A stretch of DNA of 64,000 bases from Sphingomonas sp. Leaf343 (lineage in GTDB: Bacteria > Pseudomonadota > Alphaproteobacteria > Sphingomonadales > Sphingomonadaceae), in assembly GCF_001423765.1 (NCBI RefSeq), contig NZ_LMPG01000001.1, forward strand, positions 702,523 to 766,522, in the 5' to 3' direction. The notes under the pieces were generated by a model. That model did not search any database. It was given only the letters and a program-made list of their open reading frames with translations, and was not told where the DNA came from. Numbering within the stretch: position 1 is the first letter of the stretch; each line of letters starts with the position of its first letter. A program made the translations under genes and the position numbers. Positions 34,685-43,166 of this stretch are shown piece after piece.

Positions 34685-35776
34685 ATGGATACGAGTATGA
34701 CGAGCATGACTCTGGATCGCGCGACGACGCCACCTGTCGCAGGTACGACGCGGATCGCCGACGACAAGGCGATGCTGCGCGCCGCGGCGGACCTGACCCG
34801 CGAATTGTCGCAGCCCCGGCCTGCCATCTACTGGGCGGACCTGATCGCATCGGCACTGGTCGGATACAGCGCGCTGGCCGTCGCGGTCACCGCGTCGTCG
34901 ACCGCTTTGGTCGTGCTGGGCGGCGCGATCGCGATGCTCGGCCTGTACCGTGCGATGAGCTTCATCCACGAAGTCAGCCATATGAAGCACAGCAGCCTGC
35001 CGCATTTCCGGCTGGGCTGGAACCTGATCGTCGGCATTCCGATGCTGATCCCGTCCTTCATGTACGAAGGGGTGCACAATCTGCACCACGCGAAGACGCG
35101 CTACGGCACGGTCGAGGACCCCGAATACCTGCCGCTCGCGCTGATGAAGCCGTGGACGCTGCCGCTGTTCATCGTCGTGTCCGCGCTGGCGCCGGTCGCG
35201 CTGCTGTTCCGCTATGCCGTCCTGTCGCCGCTGTCCGTGGCGGTGCCGTCGCTGCGTCGCGCGATCGTCGAGCGGTATTCGGCACTCGCGATCAATCCGC
35301 AATTCCGCCGGCGCGCGCCGGAGGGCGATGCGGCCACCTACTGGAACCGAGTCGAGGCTGCGGCGAGCGTCTGGGCGCTCGCGCTGGTCGCGATGGTCGC
35401 GACCGGCGTCATTCCGCTACGGTCGTTCGGCATCGCGATGCTGGTCGCTTCGGCGGTCGCCGTCGTCAATCAGGTCCGCACGCTCGTCGCGCATCTCTGG
35501 GAAAACGAGGGCGAGCCGATGAGCGTCACCGCCCAGTATCTCGACACCGTCAACGTCCCGCCGCCATCGCTGCTGCCGGCGCTCTGGGCTCCCGTCGGCC
35601 TGCGCTATCATGCGCTGCATCATCTGCTGCCGAGCGTCCCTTATCATGCGCTGGGGGAGGCGCATCGCCGGCTGACCGCGCTGCTGGAAGCGGAGTCGCC
35701 CTATCACAAGGCGAGCTATCCGGGGTTGCCCGGGCTGGTGTGGAAGATCGGGCGGAGTACGATGGTCCGCCGCTGA
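34685..35776 (+). CDS. Membrane fatty-acid desaturase family protein
   Basis: The 363-residue protein has four to five hydrophobic spans and the three His boxes of di-iron membrane desaturases: HEVSHMKH at about residue 97, HNLHHAKT at about 136, and HALHHLLPSVPYH at about 305. The reaction is O2-dependent desaturation or hydroxylation of an acyl chain. It is divergent from the candidate ceramide synthase 106 bases away, so sphingoid base or ceramide is a plausible substrate; ordinary phospholipid acyl chains are the alternative. ATG 34685 follows a GTG; a later ATG at 34697 is possible. Confidence 0.8.
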   Translation: MDTSMTSMTLDRATTPPVAGTTRIADDKAMLRAAADLTRELSQPRPAIYWADLIASALVGYSALAVAVTASSTALVVLGGAIAMLGLYRAMSFIHEVSHMKHSSLPHFRLGWNLIVGIPMLIPSFMYEGVHNLHHAKTRYGTVEDPEYLPLALMKPWTLPLFIVVSALAPVALLFRYAVLSPLSVAVPSLRRAIVERYSALAINPQFRRRAPEGDAATYWNRVEAAASVWALALVAMVATGVIPLRSFGIAMLVASAVAVVNQVRTLVAHLWENEGEPMSVTAQYLDTVNVPPPSLLPALWAPVGLRYHALHHLLPSVPYHALGEAHRRLTALLEAESPYHKASYPGLPGLVWKIGRSTMVRR

Positions 35777-35859
35777 AACCTGTGGTGCCCGTTTCGGAAC
35801 GGGGAAACTGTTAATCGCTCTTCGCTACGAACCATTCCTGTTCAAAAGGATGGCTTGCG

Positions 35860-36303
35860 ATGTTGCCGACCGATCCATTGCCGCTTCATCACAGCTGGCC
35901 GCTGTATGAAAGCGGCTGCCGGTTCGAACACGGGCGTCTGCACGACCTTGAGGGAGGCTTGGCGACTGCTGCCGGGTTAGACGGGTCGTGGTCCTTCGAC
36001 TTTTCCGACCAGGCGCTGACATGGTCGAGGTCGGTGTACGAATTGTTCGGCATGAACCCGGCCCGGTCCGCCATCCGATCCGAAACGGTCAAGCTCTACG
36101 GCGAGGAGTCGCGCGCGCCGATGGAGCGGCTTCGCTCCTACGCGATTCGCCATCGCCGTGGGTTCACGCTCGATGCCCGGATCACGACGCTGCAGGGTGA
36201 GAAACGCTGGATGCGCCTGATCGCGGCCCCTGTCTGCCAGTCCGGACAGGTGATGGGGCTACACGGCGTGAAGCAGGACGTCACGGTCGAGTACGGCCGC
36301 TGA
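35860..36303 (+). CDS. Single PAS-domain protein
   Basis: The 147-residue protein is essentially one PAS fold (WSFDFSDQALTWSRSVYELF, a DARITT/GEKRWMRLIAAP core, then GLHGVKQDVT). It has no kinase, receiver or DNA-binding domain and no membrane segment, so it would act as a separate sensor or adaptor. A ribosome binding site AGGA precedes the ATG. It is convergent with lptG, only four bases apart. Its ligand and partner are unknown; the hybrid kinase in the same locus is a possible partner. Confidence 0.75.
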   Translation: MLPTDPLPLHHSWPLYESGCRFEHGRLHDLEGGLATAAGLDGSWSFDFSDQALTWSRSVYELFGMNPARSAIRSETVKLYGEESRAPMERLRSYAIRHRRGFTLDARITTLQGEKRWMRLIAAPVCQSGQVMGLHGVKQDVTVEYGR

Positions 36304-36307
36304 GCGA

Positions 36308-37408
36308 TTATTCCTCGGTGCGGAACAGCACGGCCTCGCCGATCAGCAGGAACAGCAGGAACGGGGCCCAGGCGGCGAGAAACGGCGGATATGCCCCGAG
36401 ATTGCCCATCGCCAGCGCGAACTTGTCCGCGATGAAATAGGTGAAGCCCAACGCCATGCCGATCACCGCGCGCACGAACAGCTTGCCCGACCGCGCCACG
36501 CCGAACGCCGCGACACCGCCCAGGAGCGGCATCAACACCGCCGACAGCGGCCCCGACAATTTGTGCCAGAGCGATCCCTCCAGCGCCTTGGTCGGGCGGC
36601 CCGCCCCCGACAAATCCTCGATCGCGGACTTCAGCGCGCCCAGCGACAGTCCGTCGGGATCGACCGTCGCCAGCGTGAACTGATCGGGCCGCGCATCCCG
36701 GCCGACGATCAGCGACGGGATCCGCACCTGCTGCCCCGACGCCACGTCGAAGCGTAGCGCCGGTCCGATCCGCCAGCCGCCGCCGGGTTCGAATCGCCCG
36801 ATCGGCGCCCGGACGATACCCGCCAGACTGCCGCCGGCCCGGTCGTAGAGCGTGACGTTGCGCAGGATCGTCTTCGCGCCGCGTCCCTGCGTCTGTTCGA
36901 CCTCGATCAGATCGTCGCCGTCGCGCACCCACACGTTCGACCGGTTGCCGCGATCGATCGGCATCGGCCCGTAATTGACCTTCTGCCACTGGTTCAGCGT
37001 CGCGGTGGCGCGGCTGGCGATACGGTCGTTGAACGCGAACGAGATGATCGCCACGCCGAAGCTGGCGAGCAGCAGCGGTGCCAGCACCTGATGCGCGGAC
37101 AGGCCGGCGGCCTTCAGCGCGATGATCTCGCTGTTCTGGTTCATCGTCGCCAGCGTCAGGATCGTCCCGAGCAACACCGAAAAAGGCAGGACGAAGGCGA
37201 TGATCTGCGGCGCGCGCAGCGAGACATAGGTCCAGACCTGCGCCTGGCCGTTGCCCGGCACCTCCAGGATGTTGCCCGTCTCCGACAGCAGGTCCAGTGC
37301 CTGCAGGATCAGGACGATCGCCGCCATGATCGCGAAGGTGCGGACGAGGAACAGCCGCGCCATGTACCAGGACACGGTCCGCGACGGGAAGAAGCTCATC
37401 GCCTTCAC
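36308..37408 (-). CDS. lptG: LPS/glycolipid export permease LptG
   Basis: LptG and LptF form the membrane part of the LptB2FG ABC exporter that extracts lipid from the inner membrane for transport to the outer membrane. The 366-residue protein has three N-terminal membrane helices, a periplasmic beta-jellyroll (about 95-260, RGAKTILRNVTLYDR), and three C-terminal helices ending LLFLLIGEAVLFRTEE. The GTG at 37408 is chosen because GAGGAG lies eight bases upstream; an ATG at 37399 is possible. It overlaps the lptF stop. Confidence 0.9.
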   Translation of the reverse strand: MKAMSFFPSRTVSWYMARLFLVRTFAIMAAIVLILQALDLLSETGNILEVPGNGQAQVWTYVSLRAPQIIAFVLPFSVLLGTILTLATMNQNSEIIALKAAGLSAHQVLAPLLLASFGVAIISFAFNDRIASRATATLNQWQKVNYGPMPIDRGNRSNVWVRDGDDLIEVEQTQGRGAKTILRNVTLYDRAGGSLAGIVRAPIGRFEPGGGWRIGPALRFDVASGQQVRIPSLIVGRDARPDQFTLATVDPDGLSLGALKSAIEDLSGAGRPTKALEGSLWHKLSGPLSAVLMPLLGGVAAFGVARSGKLFVRAVIGMALGFTYFIADKFALAMGNLGAYPPFLAAWAPFLLFLLIGEAVLFRTEE

Positions 37409-38601
37409 GCCGGCATCTCCTCTCGCCGGCGGCCGGGCAGGCGGCGCAGGATCGCCTTGCCCAGCTTGCCGAAGCCGCGTTCCAGCGCCCCGATCGGCTG
37501 GCCGCCGGGGACATAGGCGATCTGATAGTACATCCAGAACACCAGTCCCGCGAAGACGAGGAACGGACCCCACAGCGCGATTACCGGATCGACCCGGCCC
37601 AGCGCGCCGATGTCCGACGCGTACTGGTTCACCTTGTGATAGGTCACGATCATCACGATCGACAGGAACACGCCCAGCGACGACGACGACCGTTTCGGCG
37701 GAATCGCCAGCGCCAGCGCGAGCAGCGGCAGCAGGAACATCGTCGCGACCTCGACCAGCCGGAAATGGAACTCCGCCCGGCTCGACGCGCGAAGTTCGCG
37801 ATTGCCGGTTTCCTTGCCCAGCTTCGCGAGCTCGGGCAGCGTGAATTCCAGATTGCGCCCGCCGCGCTGGCGGAAGCTCTCGAACTTCGGCAGGTTGATC
37901 GGCAGGTCGTGCGCGGAGAAGGTCAGCACGCGCGGCACCTTGAACTCCGGCCGGTTGTGGACGAGCGTGCCGTTGGTCAGGCGGAAGATGATGACGTTGG
38001 GGTCGTCGGTCGCCATGAACCGGCCATGCTCCGCGGTGACGCCGATCCAGTCGTTCTTCGGCGTCTGGACATGGACGAAGATGCCGCTGAGATCGCGCCC
38101 CTTGTCGCGGCTCTCCTCGATCCGCATCGTCATGCGGTCGCCGAGATGGGTGAACTCGCCGACCTTGATCGATGCGCCCAGTGCGCCCGTCCGCAGTTCG
38201 AACCGCAATTGTTCGTAATAATAGCGTGCCTTGGGCTGCACGAACCCGACGATCGCGATGTTGAGCGCCGCCAGCAGGATCGCGAACATGTACGGCACTC
38301 GGAGCAGCCGGCCATAGCTCATGCCGACGCCGCGCATCACGTCCAGCTCCGACGTGGACGATAGCCGCCGGAACGCGAGCAGGATGCCGAGCATCAGCCC
38401 GATCGGAATACCGAGTCCGAGATATTCTGGCAGCAGGTTCGCCAGCATCCGCCACACGACCGTGATCGGCCCGCCCTGCGTCGCGACGAAGTCGAACAGC
38501 CGGCCGATGCGGTCCAGCACCAGCAGCATCGACGCGATCGTCAGCGTCGCGAACAGCGGCACCGCGATCAGGCGCGCCATATAGCGATCGATCGATTTCA
38601 T
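37405..38601 (-). CDS. lptF: LPS/glycolipid export permease LptF
   Basis: LptF is the second permease of the LptB2FG complex. The 398-residue protein opens with MKSIDRYMARLIAVPLFATL, has six membrane helices with a jellyroll between the third and fourth, and the family stretch SELDVMRGVGMSYGRLLRVP. Overlap with lptG gives translational coupling. In sphingomonads, which contain glycosphingolipid instead of LPS, the exported lipid may differ from enterobacterial LPS. ATG 38601 lacks a clear ribosome binding site; a start at 38649 cannot be excluded. Confidence 0.9.
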   Translation of the reverse strand: MKSIDRYMARLIAVPLFATLTIASMLLVLDRIGRLFDFVATQGGPITVVWRMLANLLPEYLGLGIPIGLMLGILLAFRRLSSTSELDVMRGVGMSYGRLLRVPYMFAILLAALNIAIVGFVQPKARYYYEQLRFELRTGALGASIKVGEFTHLGDRMTMRIEESRDKGRDLSGIFVHVQTPKNDWIGVTAEHGRFMATDDPNVIIFRLTNGTLVHNRPEFKVPRVLTFSAHDLPINLPKFESFRQRGGRNLEFTLPELAKLGKETGNRELRASSRAEFHFRLVEVATMFLLPLLALALAIPPKRSSSSLGVFLSIVMIVTYHKVNQYASDIGALGRVDPVIALWGPFLVFAGLVFWMYYQIAYVPGGQPIGALERGFGKLGKAILRRLPGRRREEMPA

Positions 38602-38676
38602 CGGAGGGGGAGCTCGGTCAGCAAGATGGCGCGGGTATAGGCGCAGCATCGCCGGCCTGTCAGGGGAAAAATCCGG

Positions 38677-40632
38677 CTATTCGGCGGCGATCTGCTCCGG
38701 CGACGGTCGGCCTTCGCGCATTGAGGTGGCGATGGCCCGTTCCAGCCCGGCCAGCGTGAACGGTTTGCGCAGGACGTGATGATCGCCGAACTCGGCGGCG
38801 TTGGCATCGCCCGCGAAGCCCGTGACGAACAATATGGCGACCTGCGGAAATGTCGTCGCAAGCCCGGCGACCATCTCCGGCCCGCTCTGACGCGGCATCA
38901 GCACGTCCGAAATCACCAGGTCGATATGCGGGTGCCGGCCGAGCAGATCCGGTGCGGCGAGCGGGTCGCTGCACGATATCGTGCGATGCCCCAGTTCCGC
39001 CAGCGCTCCGGTCGTCGCCGCCAGCACGCGGGGATCGTCCTCGACGACGAGGATGTCGTATCCGTCGCGATCGACCTGCGCCGGAGCGATCACGGTCCGC
39101 CGCGGTTCCTTCGCGACCGCCATCGTGTCGCGTGGCAGGTAGAGCGTCACCGCCGTTCCCTCGCCCGGCGCGGTGTCGATCGTGATCTCGCCCGACTGGC
39201 TGCGCACGAACGCGAAGATCTGCGACAGGCCCAGACCCGTGCCCTTGCCGGCCTCCTTGGTCGTGAAGAACGGCTCGAACACGCGGTCGACGATCTCGCC
39301 GGTCATCCCGCAGCCATCGTCGCGAACCGCGATCGTGACATAGTCGCCCGCGGCGCAGGCGCCGATCTGTTCCGCATCGAGGGTGGCCGCGCCGGTGACG
39401 ATCGCGATCGTACCGCGTCCGTCGACCGCGTCGCGTGCGTTGACCGCAAGGTTCACGATCACGTTTTCCAGTTGCACCCGGTCCGCGCGCACCCGCCAGT
39501 CGCCCGCCTCGTTGCGCGTCACCAGCGTCACGCCGTCGCCCAGCGTCCGGTCGAGCATGTCGGTCAGCTCCGCCACGAGCGCCGCCGCGGCGATCGGCTC
39601 GGGCTTCAGCGCGTCCTCGCGACTGAATGCCAGCAGCCTGCGGGTGAGCGCGGCGGCGCGGTCCGCACCCTCCGCAGCGCTGTCGAGATGACGTTCCGCG
39701 GCGGCCGGGTCGGTCCGCACGCTACGCTGCGCCAGCTCGATTCCGCCGATCACGACTGCCAGCATGTTGTTGAAATCATGCGCGATGCCTCCGGTCAGCT
39801 GGCCGACCGCGTCCATCTTCTGGACCTGTCGCAATTTGGCTTCCTGCTCGCGCAATTCGGCGCTGGTCCGCGCGACCGCCTCCGCCAGCGCCTCGGCATG
39901 TTCGCGCGCGGCGTCCGCATCGGCGCGCGCCAGCGCCCGCTCGCCGACCGCGCGCAGCGACAGCCAGCCGAGCAGGATCGCGCCCAGCACGATCAACAGG
40001 CCGAAGATCGCCAGCACCCCGGCGATCCGGCTGGAGCGTTCGACCGTATCGGTCGCGGTGGCGACACGCTGTTGCAGCAGCGCCCGTTCCCGGCCGATGA
40101 TCGCGTTCAGGTCCCGGTTGATCTCGTTGAGCGCCGGGGCCTTTCGTGCCTGATAATAGCGGGCATAGGCCTGGCTGTTGCGGCCATAGCTCGTGGACAG
40201 TGCGGTGACCGACAGTTCCTTGCCCCGCGCCTCATAGGCTTCGCGCAGCTTCTCGATCGCCGGGTCCTGTTCCGGATTGTCGTTGGTCAGCCGGTCGAGC
40301 CGGTCGATCTGCGACCCCGCGAGCGTCCATTCGTCCCAGTATATCTGGCCCTGCGACTTGTCGCCGGAGATGACGTAGCGGCCCAGCGACGCCTCCGCCC
40401 GCGCGATCGTGCCCGACAGCGTGCGCGCGAGGATCATCACGTCGTAACTGTGCGTCTGGAGCTGGAGCGCGCGGTCGCGCTCCCGATCGGCGCCCTGCAA
40501 CGTGACGACGAGCGCGATCAGCACCGCAGCAGCGAGCAGCGCCATCGCCCCCAGCGAGACGGTCTGCCACCGCGTGACGCCACCCCGCGTCACGCCATCG
40601 TCGTAATCACGCTCCACCCCGGCAACATACAT
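38677..40632 (-). CDS. Hybrid sensor histidine kinase with C-terminal receiver
   Basis: The 651-residue membrane protein has a first membrane helix (about 24-45), a helical periplasmic CHASE3-like sensor (about 46-200), a second helix (about 203-224), a HisKA domain with the phospho-accepting His285 in GGIAHDFNNML, and an ATPase with intact motifs (VNLAVNARDA, DDGCGM, GTGLGLS). A receiver (VVEDD..., Asp576 in VISDVLMP, Lys in RKPF) follows. It lies between serine palmitoyltransferase and lptF on the same strand. No response-regulator gene is adjacent, so its output is unknown. Confidence 0.88.
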   Translation of the reverse strand: MYVAGVERDYDDGVTRGGVTRWQTVSLGAMALLAAAVLIALVVTLQGADRERDRALQLQTHSYDVMILARTLSGTIARAEASLGRYVISGDKSQGQIYWDEWTLAGSQIDRLDRLTNDNPEQDPAIEKLREAYEARGKELSVTALSTSYGRNSQAYARYYQARKAPALNEINRDLNAIIGRERALLQQRVATATDTVERSSRIAGVLAIFGLLIVLGAILLGWLSLRAVGERALARADADAAREHAEALAEAVARTSAELREQEAKLRQVQKMDAVGQLTGGIAHDFNNMLAVVIGGIELAQRSVRTDPAAAERHLDSAAEGADRAAALTRRLLAFSREDALKPEPIAAAALVAELTDMLDRTLGDGVTLVTRNEAGDWRVRADRVQLENVIVNLAVNARDAVDGRGTIAIVTGAATLDAEQIGACAAGDYVTIAVRDDGCGMTGEIVDRVFEPFFTTKEAGKGTGLGLSQIFAFVRSQSGEITIDTAPGEGTAVTLYLPRDTMAVAKEPRRTVIAPAQVDRDGYDILVVEDDPRVLAATTGALAELGHRTISCSDPLAAPDLLGRHPHIDLVISDVLMPRQSGPEMVAGLATTFPQVAILFVTGFAGDANAAEFGDHHVLRKPFTLAGLERAIATSMREGRPSPEQIAAE

Positions 40633-40666
40633 CCATCGTATACCACTGCAAAGCGGTTGCTACGGA

Positions 40667-41923
40667 TCAGCCGATGACGCCCACGGCCCGTCCCGCCGCG
40701 CGGAACATCTCCAGCACCGTCGCAAGCTGCGCTGGCGTATGTTCCGCACAGATCGAACAGCGCAGCAGGAACGTGCCCGCAGGCGTCGCCGGTGGCCGTG
40801 CGACGTTGACGTACAGCCCGCCGTCGAGCAGCGCCTGCCAGATGCCGACCGCCTGCTCCTGATCCTCCAGGATCACGGCGACGATCGCGCTTTCCGGCGT
40901 TTCGGTGCCGAGCCTGAAGCCCATCGCCTTCAGCCCGCCGTGCAGCATGCGCGCATTCTCCCACAGCCGCGCGCGCTTCCCGTGCGCGACAGCGAGCTTG
41001 CGGATCGACGTGGCGGCGGTCGCGACCACCGAGGGCGGCAGGCTGGCGGTGAAGATATAGGGGCGGCAGGCGAGGCGGATCGCCTCGAATTTCGGGTGGT
41101 TCGATACGCAGAACCCGCCGACCGTGCCGACCGATTTGGAGAAGGTGCCGACGACGAAATCGACGTCCAGCCCCTGATCCTCGTACACGCCGCGGCCGTT
41201 CGGGCCGAAAAAGCCCATCGAATGCGCTTCGTCGACCAGCACCATCGCATCGTGCTTGCGGGCGACGGCGACCATCTCGCGCAGCGGCGCGATATCGCCG
41301 AGCATCGAATACACGCCTTCCAGCACGACCAGCTTCGCCGGCTCCTTGGGCAGGCGACCGAGCCGCTTGTCGAGGTCCTCCACCGAGTTATGGCGGAAGC
41401 GGACGATCTCCGCATTGCCCTGCGCGCACCCGTCATAGATCGACGCGTGACTGTCCGCGTCGAGGATCACATACTCGCCCTTCGTCGCGAGCGTCGAGAT
41501 CATGCCGAGATTGGCCATGTATCCGGTCGAAAACACGATCGCGCCGGACATGTCGTAGAAGTCGCGCAGGGCCTGTTCGACATCGACATGGTCGTGGAAC
41601 GTGCCGTTGAGCATCCGGCTGCCGTTCGTGCCCGACCCGAACCGGTCCAGCGCGGTCTTGCCGGCGGCGACGACGTCGGGATCGAACGTCATGCCCATGT
41701 AATTGTACGTGCCGAGCAGGATCGTGTCGCGGCCGGCGATCACCGCCTCGGTCGGCGATTTCACCTGCTCCATCACGATCGCGAACGGATCGGTGACGCC
41801 CGTGTCGATCAGCGCCTTGCGCTCCGCGATCAGGCCATCGAATTTGGACATCAGGTCCCGCTGCGGAGCGATCGCCGGCGGATCGAGGTCGAGCGTCTCG
41901 GACTGGAAGCCGGTCTCGGTCAT
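40667..41923 (-). CDS. spt: Serine palmitoyltransferase
   Basis: This PLP enzyme condenses L-serine with palmitoyl thioester to 3-ketosphinganine, the first step of sphingolipid synthesis. The 418-residue protein is an alpha-oxoamine synthase with the PLP Lys263 in VVGTFSKSVGTVGG, the substrate/PLP-stacking His159 in DADSHASIYDG, and DEAHSMGFFG. Size and the position of His159 match the soluble Sphingomonas enzyme. The ATG overlaps the acyl-carrier-protein stop, so the two are coupled, suggesting an acyl-ACP donor. It is cytoplasmic, perhaps membrane-associated. Confidence 0.92.
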   Translation of the reverse strand: MTETGFQSETLDLDPPAIAPQRDLMSKFDGLIAERKALIDTGVTDPFAIVMEQVKSPTEAVIAGRDTILLGTYNYMGMTFDPDVVAAGKTALDRFGSGTNGSRMLNGTFHDHVDVEQALRDFYDMSGAIVFSTGYMANLGMISTLATKGEYVILDADSHASIYDGCAQGNAEIVRFRHNSVEDLDKRLGRLPKEPAKLVVLEGVYSMLGDIAPLREMVAVARKHDAMVLVDEAHSMGFFGPNGRGVYEDQGLDVDFVVGTFSKSVGTVGGFCVSNHPKFEAIRLACRPYIFTASLPPSVVATAATSIRKLAVAHGKRARLWENARMLHGGLKAMGFRLGTETPESAIVAVILEDQEQAVGIWQALLDGGLYVNVARPPATPAGTFLLRCSICAEHTPAQLATVLEMFRAAGRAVGVIG

Positions 41924-42162
41924 GCGCGCAGCTTCTGGACCGCATCGACCAACTGACCGATGGTTTCGATCTCGGCCTGCATGTTCATCGTGATGATGAT
42001 GTCGAACTCGTCCTCGATCGCCGCGACGAAATCCATCACGGTCAGGCTGTCCCACTCCAGATCGCCCTGGAACGTGGTGGCATCGGTCAGCGCCACGCCC
42101 TTTTTGTTGAAAGGCTCGATCTGCGCGGTGACGGTGTCGAAGATGCTCTGGCGGTCGCTCAT
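41920..42162 (-). CDS. Acyl carrier protein dedicated to sphingolipid synthesis
   Basis: The 80-residue acidic protein has the phosphopantetheine site Ser39 in LEWDSLTVMDFVAAIEDEF. It differs from the housekeeping AcpP, whose motif is DSLDTVE. The four-base overlap with serine palmitoyltransferase points to a dedicated donor of the acyl group to that enzyme. A matching phosphopantetheinyl transferase is not in this window. Confidence 0.88.
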   Translation of the reverse strand: MSDRQSIFDTVTAQIEPFNKKGVALTDATTFQGDLEWDSLTVMDFVAAIEDEFDIIITMNMQAEIETIGQLVDAVQKLRA

Positions 42163-42199
42163 TACGGTTCCTTGCCGGAAGAATACGGCGGACTTGCGG

Positions 42200-43084
42200 C
42201 TATAGCAGGGCCTGCGCCCGATACCACTCCGCGGTATCGGCCAGCCCCTGCGGCGTCGCGATGGACGGTGTCCAGAGTGCGGCGGGCGGGCGCTTCGCCG
42301 GATCGACCGTCCAGTCGGGATGGCAGAGATACCCGACCCGGTCGGCGGTCAGGCGCGCCTCGTCGCCGCGCAGCAGCCGGTCGATCCGGGCAGCCAGCGC
42401 CAGCGCGGTGCGGGGCAGGTGGACCGGCAGCACGCGCCGGCCGACCGCGTCGCCGATCGCGCGGGCATAGTCGGCGTGCGTCCAGCCGTCGGTGCCGTCG
42501 TCCACCTCGTAGATCGTCTTCGGCGCGTCGCAGGTGGCGAGCGTCAGCAACAGCCGCGCAAGGTCGTCGACCGCGATCAGCGACACGCGCCCGCGCGGCG
42601 GCAACAGGGCGAGGCGGCGGCGCGCGAGCTTGTAAAGGTCGAGCTGGTCGAGATCGCCGGGCCCATAGATGCCGGGCGGGCGGACGATCGTCCAGGGCAG
42701 GGGGCTGGCCTCGACCAGCCGCTCGGCCTCCGCCTTCGACCAGCCATAGTTCGACAGCATCGGCTCGCGCGCGGCGAGGGAGGAGACATGGACGAAGCGC
42801 GGAACGCCCGCGCTGGCGGCGAGGATAGTGCGCGTCCCCTCGATATTGCCCGCGGCGAAGTCCTCGCGGGTCGGTACGTTGACCACGCCCGCGACGTGGA
42901 CGACCGCGTCCGCGCCGCTGGTCAGCTCGCCCGGATCGGACAGCGTACCCGCAACCCACGTGACACCGGACTGCGGCGGCTGCGGCCGGCGGGTGAGCGC
43001 GCGGACGTGGTGGCCGGCGGCGAGCGCGTGGCGGATCAGGGTGCTGCCGACGAACCCCGTGCCGCCGGTGATGGCGAGGATCAT
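42200..43084 (-). CDS. NAD(P)-dependent SDR, candidate 3-ketosphinganine reductase
   Basis: The 294-residue extended SDR (epimerase-like) protein has the N-terminal dinucleotide motif TGGTGFVGSTLIRHAL, a YGWSK motif with the catalytic Tyr-x3-Lys (SNYGWSKAEAERLV), and the RPPGIYGPGD loop. In Caulobacter a reductase of this family, CerR, reduces the ketone made in the sphingolipid pathway. Position 37 bases upstream of the ACP gene and co-directional with serine palmitoyltransferase supports the same job. Specificity is inferred. Confidence 0.75.
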   Translation of the reverse strand: MILAITGGTGFVGSTLIRHALAAGHHVRALTRRPQPPQSGVTWVAGTLSDPGELTSGADAVVHVAGVVNVPTREDFAAGNIEGTRTILAASAGVPRFVHVSSLAAREPMLSNYGWSKAEAERLVEASPLPWTIVRPPGIYGPGDLDQLDLYKLARRRLALLPPRGRVSLIAVDDLARLLLTLATCDAPKTIYEVDDGTDGWTHADYARAIGDAVGRRVLPVHLPRTALALAARIDRLLRGDEARLTADRVGYLCHPDWTVDPAKRPPAALWTPSIATPQGLADTAEWYRAQALL

Positions 43085-43166
43085 CGGCCGCTATCCCGAC
43101 ACCGAACCGGGCCGGGGTTCCGGCGGCGGTCAGGCAACGGCAGGTCGGTCGGCGTGATGGCAATAT

